From NCBI GenBank assembly GCA_030628805.1, contig DAOVQG010000057.1:1-17229 (forward strand): a stretch of 17,229 nt of DNA. The letters run 5' to 3'. The notes under the pieces are model-generated. The model had not been told where the DNA came from, did not search any database, and saw only the letters and a list, made by a program, of their open reading frames with translations. The position numbers and the translations under genes are program-made. Positions 7,730-13,339 of the stretch are shown here, in pieces. This DNA is from JAGMDK01 sp023128695 (GTDB lineage Bacteria > Planctomycetota > Phycisphaerae > UBA1845 > Fen-1342). Each line of letters opens with the position of its first letter. Position 1 is the first letter of the stretch.

Positions 7730-10275
7730 GCAAACACGAACACGGTGTGCAACACAGTAATTCCGAGCGACTCCGTCGCTCGCGGTGTCCTCCGAAGAGC
7801 CGCGGGCTTCAGCCCGCGCGGTGTCCCGCGGGCGAGGACCATTCTGCGTCGCGATCGACCGCGCGGGCTGAAGCCCGCGGCTCTTCTTCAAGGTGGAATC
7901 GTTTCTCTTCAAGGTGGACAATCTGTCCGCGGACACTGGTTCTATTGATAGCATTTTACTTTGTGCCCGCTCTGCTCGCCGCCGAATGGTGGCACACCGA
8001 CTGGCGATACCGCGTTCGTATCCCGTGCAAACCGGGCGAGGGTGACGTTGCCTTTGTACATATTGCTCTGGCCGGCCGCACAACACCCGACGGTCGCGAT
8101 CTGCGCCTGGTCGACGGCAACGGCCGCCCGCGGGCCTTCGAGATCATTCGCCACGACTCTCAGCTCAGCACGCTAATCCGATTTCGCGTCCCCCCGGACA
8201 CAAGGCTGACCACCTGGCTCTACTACGGCAATCGCGACGCCGAGCCGATCAAGACCACCAGCCCGCTGCTGGCCGAGTTTCGGCAGCTCTGGCAGGCCTG
8301 GAGTGAGAACGCCGCCCAGCGTAACGAATTGCTCAAACGCCGCGCGAACATCGAGGCAAAGGTAACGGCCATGCGAGAGCGCCTGCGCGACGCGGAGGAA
8401 GCCGGTCGAACCGGTACGCCGATCGCAGAAATGCGCGCCGCGCTCCAGGAACTCGAACAGGAACTGGCAGTGCTCGTCGTCCCGGAGGCCCTGCCCGAAC
8501 CCAAGAAACCAACCGAGTTCAAACCCCGCCGCGGCGTACTGCTGCGCGTCTATCGCAAATCCGAGCCCGGCCACCCCGAGACGCTCCGCGAACTGAGGCA
8601 CATGATCAAGGACGCCGCCCTCGAGGGGGCCGGCTTCCGAGCCGGCGTCTCCGACGGCTTCAACCCCTTCGGCACCAGCGAGAATTACATCAGTGTCTAC
8701 GAGGGCTACCTGCGTATCGACCAGCCCGGCGAGTACGCCTTCTGCACCGTCAGCGACGACGGTAGTTGGGTCATCATCAACAAAAAGACCGTCGTGACCT
8801 GGCCCGGCGGACACGGCATCGACGGCGCCCAACGCGGCGAAGTCAACGGTACCATCAAGCTCCGCGCGGGCGTGGCCCACGTGCAATACTTCCAGGAAGA
8901 AGACTCCGGCGGGCAGATGGCCTTTCTGGGTTGGAGGCCCCCGGGCGCGGAGCGCTTCAAGGGAATCCCGCCCGACCAGTGGCTCGGCGTCCGCCGCGCG
9001 CGGGCCGGCAATTATGAGGCCCACGACAAGCCCCTCCTCGCTGTACCCCACGTCCAGACCCTCAGCACCTACTGGATTCGCGACACCGAGGAACTCCAGG
9101 CCACCATGGTCCGCTTTACAGACCACGGCCGCAGCAGCGCCGCCGAGATCACGCGGCGGGAGTGGTCTTTCGGCGACGGTTTGCACGGGACGGGCCGTGA
9201 GGTCGAGCACGTGTACTTTCGTCTCGGACGGCCGGAGGTCACGCTGACCGTGACGGACGCCGCCGGCAACCACGACTCCGTCACCTGCGCGCCGCATCTT
9301 TTCCAGACCGACGCAGTCGCCCGCAGCCGCAAGTACGGCAATTCCGACGAGTACTTCAAGGCTACCTGCGATTACGACGCGCGCCACATGGAGCGGGATG
9401 ATTTGGCGTTGTATATCGAGTTCTGCGGCAATCTGGAACAGTGGCCGCAACACCTCCGCGCGGCGCGGGCGTACATCGCTCGTTTCCCCACGGCGGAGGA
9501 CGCCTCGCGCGTGGCCCTGTCGGCCGCCGAGAGTTGCTTGCAGCCGCAGGCCTACGATCCTCGCTTGGCGGATGAGTTGTTACAGCGCGTCCTCCGCGAG
9601 GCCGAGTCCAATCGCGACCGGCTCAACTTGATGCTCCGCCGCGCGCACGTGCTCGCGTGGCATCTCGACCGGCCCAGGCAGGCGAAAGAGCTCTATCAGG
9701 TGCTGCGGGAAAGAGCCGAGAACAGAGAGGGACGCTACTTCAAGAGATTGCGTCGGGCCGTCCAGCTCGGCGAGGCCGATCTGGCTCTAGTTACTGCCGA
9801 CTACGGGCAGGCGGAGGAGTTGTACCGGCTGGTCGAGGAAACCGCCGAGCAGCGCGTCGAGCAGGCGGAAAAGCTCGCCAAGACCGGCGGCTACGCCTAC
9901 ACGGTTGAAGACCTGCTGTATCGCGGCCAGTATAAATGGGCGCGTGAGGTGCTCGATAAATGGGAAGATCAATTCCCGCTCCAGAAGCTCGAAGGCCTGA
10001 CGTTCTTCCTGCGCGGCAAGGTCTTATTCGTCGAGCACCCCGGCGAGTTGGCGTTGCGCTACCTCGACCTGGCCGAACGCGTCGCCCCCCGCGCGGTCCA
10101 CGTGCCCGAAGCCGTCTGGCTGCGAGCTAATTGCTATCTCGCACTCAAACGCTATGAAGACGCCCGGGCTGAACTGCAACGGATCACGGTCGATTTCACC
10201 TACACCGAATTCCTTGCACAGGCCCTCGAGAAGCTCAAAGAATGCGAAGCAAAGCCCCGGAAAACCAAGAAATGA
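7726..10275 (+). CDS. Exported DUF2341/PA14/PKD/TPR protein
   Basis: 849 residues from ATG 7726, which overlaps the previous stop (ATGA) and suggests translational coupling. A hydrophobic signal-peptide-like core lies at about 71-86 ('LVLLIAFYFVPALLAA') before 'EWWHTDWRYRVRIP', so the region before the core is about 70 residues, far longer than normal. Residues about 14-54 of it are translated palindromic repeat. After the signal: a DUF2341-like beta domain (about 87-167), a short coiled coil (about 185-250), a PA14-like domain (about 322-420; 'GEYAFCTVSDDGSWVIINKK', 'AFLGWRPPG'), a PKD-like domain (about 441-521; WSFGDG at 480-485, 'VEHVYFRLG', 'VTLTVTDAAG') and TPR-like helical repeats (about 540-849). 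PA14 and PKD modules usually bind glycans or proteins. It probably acts outside the cytoplasmic membrane with the upstream membrane proteins. Substrate unknown. Confidence 0.78.
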   Translation: MSKHEHGVQHSNSERLRRSRCPPKSRGLQPARCPAGEDHSASRSTARAEARGSSSRWNRFSSRWTICPRTLVLLIAFYFVPALLAAEWWHTDWRYRVRIPCKPGEGDVAFVHIALAGRTTPDGRDLRLVDGNGRPRAFEIIRHDSQLSTLIRFRVPPDTRLTTWLYYGNRDAEPIKTTSPLLAEFRQLWQAWSENAAQRNELLKRRANIEAKVTAMRERLRDAEEAGRTGTPIAEMRAALQELEQELAVLVVPEALPEPKKPTEFKPRRGVLLRVYRKSEPGHPETLRELRHMIKDAALEGAGFRAGVSDGFNPFGTSENYISVYEGYLRIDQPGEYAFCTVSDDGSWVIINKKTVVTWPGGHGIDGAQRGEVNGTIKLRAGVAHVQYFQEEDSGGQMAFLGWRPPGAERFKGIPPDQWLGVRRARAGNYEAHDKPLLAVPHVQTLSTYWIRDTEELQATMVRFTDHGRSSAAEITRREWSFGDGLHGTGREVEHVYFRLGRPEVTLTVTDAAGNHDSVTCAPHLFQTDAVARSRKYGNSDEYFKATCDYDARHMERDDLALYIEFCGNLEQWPQHLRAARAYIARFPTAEDASRVALSAAESCLQPQAYDPRLADELLQRVLREAESNRDRLNLMLRRAHVLAWHLDRPRQAKELYQVLRERAENREGRYFKRLRRAVQLGEADLALVTADYGQAEELYRLVEETAEQRVEQAEKLAKTGGYAYTVEDLLYRGQYKWAREVLDKWEDQFPLQKLEGLTFFLRGKVLFVEHPGELALRYLDLAERVAPRAVHVPEAVWLRANCYLALKRYEDARAELQRITVDFTYTEFLAQALEKLKECEAKPRKTKK
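7765..7886 (+). repeat. Inverted repeat family B, copy 1, behind a start codon
   Basis: A small hairpin (GAGCGAC-TCC-GTCGCTC, 7765-7781) precedes a perfect inverted repeat with 29-base arms (7794-7822 and 7858-7886) and a 35-base spacer. Each arm is itself a hairpin (CGCGGGCT-TC-AGCCCGCG). It is translated as residues about 14-54 of the DUF2341/PA14 protein (SRGLQPAR ... ARAEARGSS), without a stop. Confidence 0.9.
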
Positions 10276-11636
10276 ACAGGCCGTGTGTGGCACAGGCTTC
10301 CAGCCTGTGTTTTCACCGGCAAGATGCCGGTGCCACATGTGTGGCACAGGCTTCCAGCCTGTGTTTCCACCGGCTGGAAGCCGGTGCCACACTACCCAAT
10401 GCCACATTACAATATAGCGGTTGGCCCCCGTGCCGGCCGTGTGTGGCACAGGCTTCCAGCCTGTGTTTTCACCGGCTGGAAGCCGGTGCCACACGGTCAC
10501 AACTCCATCTTGCCTTAGGCCTCCTGATGTTTGCCGGCCTGATCACACTCGCCCCCGCGCAGGACATCGCCGAGCCGGCCTCGCAGCCCGCCCGCCAACC
10601 CACCAACCTCCTGCGCAACGGCGACTTCGAGCAAGCGGATGAAACGGGAATGCTGCCCGCCGACTGGACCACCCAGCGGCCCGACAACGTCCGCCTGATC
10701 GATTTCGGCGACGAGTTCGGCGCCGTCGTCCAGATGACCGGCGACAAAAAGCTCATGTCAGGTTACGGCGTCGCCCTGCTCAGCGAAACGAAGATCCCAA
10801 TCAAGCCGAACACGCGCTATCGTTGCACCGGCTATACGCGCTCGGACGGCCCCAGGATGAAGGTCTTCATCCGCGGCTACGCCACCGTCACTCGCCGGGT
10901 GCAGGGTGAGCTCAAGACCTTTGACGACGCGGTCTACACGATGCGCAAGGACATCGACCCGTCCGCCCAGTGGCAGCGTTTCAACCTTGATTTCGACATC
11001 ACGCCGGCCAAGGTCTTCAGCGATCATCAGCACACGGTGAAGTACGTGCGGATCAAGCTGTGGGCTTATTGGCCCGCGGGCACGTGCTGGTTCGACGATA
11101 TCCGCTTCGAGGAGGTCGGCCCTTTGCCGCCGTCAAAGGTCCGCCAGGCCGACACGGTGACACACACCGGCGAGAAACCGCGGCTCGGCAAAAGCGCCCA
11201 AACGCCGGACGACGCCGAGCCATTTGACGAGGAACAGACGTGGCTCGACGCGGCCAACGCGTTCCGTGCGGATGATTACACCAAGGCGCTCCCGCTCGCG
11301 GAGCAGCTTGTTGCACATACGCCGCACAAAGGGACATATCGCATCCTGCTGGCGCGCACGCTGGCCAAGCTGAAGCGCTGGTCCGAAGCGGAGCGACAGG
11401 CCGCGTGGTTCTTGATCGAACAGGACGAGAAGCCGGCACAGTCGCGGCCGGCACGCGAAATCGAGCCCTGGCAGCGCGACTGGGCCCTGGTCGTGCGGGC
11501 CGAAGCGTGCTGGCGGACGGAGCAAACCAACGAGGCGAAACGGCTTCTCCAACGCATCCTGAAAAAGGAGGCTTCACCCCATGCCCGCCACGCGGCCGAA
11601 GAGCTTTTGCACCGAATCGAGGGAGCAAAGAAATAG
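10272..11636 (+). CDS. Exported carbohydrate-binding-like and TPR protein
   Basis: 454 residues from ATG 10272, again overlapping the previous stop (ATGA). Residues 4-74 are translated palindromic repeats (CVAQASSLCFHR, LEAGAT). The expected signal peptide follows at about 78-96 (hydrophobic 'LALGLLMFAGLITLAPA', likely cleavage before QD). ATG 10527 is an alternative start, but it has no ribosome binding site and would cut the signal peptide in half. The mature part begins 'TNLLRNGDFEQ', the usual opening of CBM4/9-like jelly-roll domains, running to about 283 ('WFDDIRFEEV'). The C-terminal 135 residues are TPR-like helices ('AANAFRADDYTKALPLAEQL', 'EAKRLLQRILKKE'). It is the last gene of the tightly spaced run. 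A ligand-binding and scaffold role outside the membrane is likely; the ligand is unknown. Confidence 0.72.
   Translation: MNRPCVAQASSLCFHRQDAGATCVAQASSLCFHRLEAGATLPNATLQYSGWPPCRPCVAQASSLCFHRLEAGATRSQLHLALGLLMFAGLITLAPAQDIAEPASQPARQPTNLLRNGDFEQADETGMLPADWTTQRPDNVRLIDFGDEFGAVVQMTGDKKLMSGYGVALLSETKIPIKPNTRYRCTGYTRSDGPRMKVFIRGYATVTRRVQGELKTFDDAVYTMRKDIDPSAQWQRFNLDFDITPAKVFSDHQHTVKYVRIKLWAYWPAGTCWFDDIRFEEVGPLPPSKVRQADTVTHTGEKPRLGKSAQTPDDAEPFDEEQTWLDAANAFRADDYTKALPLAEQLVAHTPHKGTYRILLARTLAKLKRWSEAERQAAWFLIEQDEKPAQSRPAREIEPWQRDWALVVRAEACWRTEQTNEAKRLLQRILKKEASPHARHAAEELLHRIEGAKK
10283..10494 (+). repeat. Composite palindromic repeat cluster 5, behind a start codon
   Basis: The largest cluster. Full X (left arm CACAGGC-TTCCA-GCCTGTG, right arm CACCGGC-AAGAT-GCCGGTG), full X (right loop TGGAA), a short unique stretch, diverged Y (TAGCGGTTGGCCCCCGTGCC), full X. 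It sits three codons after ATG 10272 and is translated CVAQASSLCFHR / LEAGAT, a different frame from clusters 1 and 3. It gives the clearest Y-then-X order in the forward direction. Confidence 0.92.
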
Positions 11637-11688
11637 CGTGTCTGCCATGTGGCACACCAGCGACGGCGATCTAGAACAAAGCCACCCC

Positions 11689-11717
11689 TTGGGCTGGAGC
11701 CTATTCACATCTATAAT
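11689..11717 (+). promoter_or_regulatory. Sigma70-type promoter upstream of serA
   Basis: TTGGGC (11689-11694), a 17-base spacer, then TATAAT (11712-11717), a perfect -10 box. Transcription would start near 11724, leaving a leader of about 76 bases before ATG 11800. The 163-base gap 11637-11799 otherwise holds only a weak TGCCA-TG-TGGCA hairpin (11646-11657). The promoter suggests that serA is transcribed separately from the upstream envelope genes. Confidence 0.55.
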
Positions 11718-11799
11718 GACGGCTTCGCATGGAGTAGTGACGTACGCTGCTCCGCTTCCTTTGCGTGTTGTATTAGAGACCACCTGCGAGAGTTGCCTG

Positions 11800-12759
11800 A
11801 TGAAAATCCTGATCGCCGACAAATTTGAAGCTGCTGGGATCGAAGAACTCAAGAAACTGGCCGACGAAGTCACGTGTGAGCCCGAACTCAAGGAGGCCGC
11901 GCTGACCCAGCGCGTGGCCGAGTATGAGCCGAGCGTGCTGATCGTCCGCTCGACCAAGGTGAAAGCGGATACGCTCGCGGCCGGCAAGCAACTCAAGGTC
12001 ATTATTCGAGCCGGCTCGGGCTATGACACGATCGATATCGCCGGGGCCCAGGAGCGCGGCATCAAGGTGGCAAACTGTCCCGGGATGAACGCCGTCGCGG
12101 TCGCGGAGCTGGCCATGGGGCACCTGATCAACCTCGACCGCCGGATTTCAGACAACGTGGCCGACCTGCGGGCGCACAAATGGGACAAGAAGGTTTACAG
12201 CAAGGCCCGCGGGCTGAAGAACAGCACGCTGGGCATCGTCGGCGTCGGCCGGATCGGAACCGAGATCGCCAAGCGGGCCCTGGCCTTCGAGATGAACGTT
12301 TTGTTCTACGACATCGTGCCCGACCTGCAACCCGTGGACCATCCGAAGTGCAAACGCGCCACTCTGGATACGCTCTTCCGCGAGTCCGACTACATCACAC
12401 TGCACGTCCCGGGCACCGGAGACACCAAGCATCTGATCAACGCCGAGCGCTTGGCGATGATGAAGCCGCAGGCCTGCATAATCAACACCAGCCGCGCGAC
12501 AATTATTGATGAAGCCGCCCTCATCACAGCCTTGAAAGAGGGCACGATTCGGGCCGCGGCGGTCGACCTGTACGAGAACCAACCCCCCGCGGACGGGAAG
12601 GAAATCAACTCCCCGCTGGCCGATGTCCCGAACCTTTACGGCACGCACCACATCGGTGCTTCGACGCAACAGGCCCAACTCGCGGTAGCCGAAGAGACCG
12701 TCCGCATCGTCCGGGAGTTTGCCGGCAGCGGCAATGTTTTGAATTGTGTAAACGAGTAA
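11800..12759 (+). CDS. serA: D-3-phosphoglycerate dehydrogenase, short form without ACT domain
   Basis: 319 residues. It would oxidise 3-phosphoglycerate to 3-phosphohydroxypyruvate with NAD, the first step of serine synthesis in the cytoplasm. The start is ATG 11800, giving the family-typical 'MKILIADKFEAAGIEELKK'; the frame is open further upstream, but that part has no family resemblance. The Rossmann motif is GVGRIG (148-153), with acidic Asp171 for NAD preference. The catalytic residues of D-2-hydroxyacid dehydrogenases are all present: Arg232 (NTSRATIID), Glu259 (AVDLYENQP) and His284 in 'HHIGAST', the last typical of SerA. The protein ends at 'NVLNCVNE', where longer forms continue into regulatory ASB/ACT domains, so serine feedback through an ACT domain is not expected. 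Another 2-hydroxyacid dehydrogenase specificity is possible. The gene converges on the next one with a 24-base gap. Confidence 0.85.
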   Translation: MKILIADKFEAAGIEELKKLADEVTCEPELKEAALTQRVAEYEPSVLIVRSTKVKADTLAAGKQLKVIIRAGSGYDTIDIAGAQERGIKVANCPGMNAVAVAELAMGHLINLDRRISDNVADLRAHKWDKKVYSKARGLKNSTLGIVGVGRIGTEIAKRALAFEMNVLFYDIVPDLQPVDHPKCKRATLDTLFRESDYITLHVPGTGDTKHLINAERLAMMKPQACIINTSRATIIDEAALITALKEGTIRAAAVDLYENQPPADGKEINSPLADVPNLYGTHHIGASTQQAQLAVAEETVRIVREFAGSGNVLNCVNE

Positions 12760-12783
12760 TGCTTTGTAACCCATGAGTTGAGC

Positions 12784-13173
12784 TTACCCATCCGCCGGAG
12801 ACCAGGCCGTGGGAGTGTACCGCGCCACGCAACCAGGCTCTTCTTCCACCTCGACGCACTTGAGACGGACTGCCTCGGGCAGTCGGTCGGCCAACTGTTC
12901 GGCCAGGTGAAACGCGAGGTTTTCAGCCGAGGGGTTCTGCTCAACGAACGGCGGCACTTGGTTGAGGTTCCTTCCGTCGAAGATGTCGAGCAGGTCGGTC
13001 AGCCGGGCTTTCAAGACGCCGAAATCGATCAGCAGGCCCGCGGCATCCAACTTCTGACCGGCCACCGTCACTTTGACGTGCCAAATGTGTTCGTGCAGCA
13101 TCTCGGCCGCACCGTGGGACGCGCGGAGTTGGTGGGTCGCCGTGAACCGGCCGGACACGCTTAATTCAAACAT
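12784..13173 (-). CDS. 6-pyruvoyl-tetrahydropterin synthase / QueD family protein, atypical active site
   Basis: 129 residues from ATG 13173. The family is recognised from 'FTATHQLR', 'HEHIWHVKVTV', 'GLLIDFGVLKA', 'LNQVPPFVEQNPSAENLA' and 'VEVEEEPG'. Family members act on dihydroneopterin triphosphate: QueD makes 6-carboxytetrahydropterin for queuosine, and relatives serve biopterin or folate synthesis. The three zinc histidines are present (His14, His27, His29). The usual Cys four residues before the HGH motif is Ala23, HGH is HEH, and the 'LDH' segment that supplies the catalytic His reads 'FDGRN' (Asp66 kept, His replaced by Gly67). Glu24 lies three residues before the first His, as in the Glu-type PTPS-III group. 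It may therefore have another activity, and the QueD name is a family label only. The gene stands apart from malQ, separated by a 127-base gap with a repeat. Confidence 0.72.
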   Translation of the reverse strand: MFELSVSGRFTATHQLRASHGAAEMLHEHIWHVKVTVAGQKLDAAGLLIDFGVLKARLTDLLDIFDGRNLNQVPPFVEQNPSAENLAFHLAEQLADRLPEAVRLKCVEVEEEPGCVARYTPTAWSPADG

Positions 13174-13178
13174 CGCCA

Positions 13179-13184
13179 CTCCTC
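13179..13184 (-). promoter_or_regulatory. Ribosome binding site fixing the ATG start at 13173
   Basis: GAGGAG (minus strand) ends five bases before ATG 13173. An in-frame GTG at 13179-13177 overlaps this site and so cannot be the start it serves. No convincing promoter was seen in the remaining 13185-13240 stretch. Confidence 0.6.
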
Positions 13185-13240
13185 ACAACTAGACAACGGC
13201 GTTTGCGCGCTGCCCGTTCAAGATTGTAAGTTTAACCCAG

Positions 13241-13339
13241 GGAGACGAGCCGCGGGCTTTAGCCCGCGCGGCCATCCGCCCGGCGGAACGCTCTCGTCTT
13301 TCAGAGCACCGCGCGGACTGAAGCCCGCGGCTCGTCTCC
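13241..13339 (-). repeat. Inverted repeat family B, copy 2, at the 3' end of malQ
   Basis: Two 31-base arms (13241-13271 and 13309-13339) pair with two mismatches, around a 37-base spacer. Each arm has the same core as the copy near 7794 (CCGCGGGCTTYAGYCCGCGC) but a different outer flank (GGAGACGA instead of GAAGA). The malQ stop codon (13303-13301) lies in the spacer. It could fold as a strong transcript-end hairpin, but there is no U-run, so a terminator is not claimed. Confidence 0.88.

Noticed and set aside
7886..7918. 12-base direct repeat CTTCAAGGTGGA as a target-site duplication
   Set aside because: Both copies (7886-7897 and 7907-7918) are on the same side of the inverted repeat, so they do not flank it.
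8173..9453. 426-codon minus-strand open frame
   Set aside because: It lies opposite the DUF2341/PA14 protein, whose domains are recognisable. The antisense translation has no family resemblance and reflects GC-biased third positions.
10283..10494. Possible CRISPR array
   Set aside because: Units are composite palindromes joined directly or by short pieces, with no regular spacers and no cas genes nearby.
11637..11660. Terminator after the envelope operon
   Set aside because: The only hairpin is a five-pair stem with a two-base loop and no T-run, too weak to claim.
11581..11799. Upstream extension of serA to 11581
   Set aside because: It overlaps the end of the previous gene, has no family similarity, and would span the promoter. 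The family start is at 11800.
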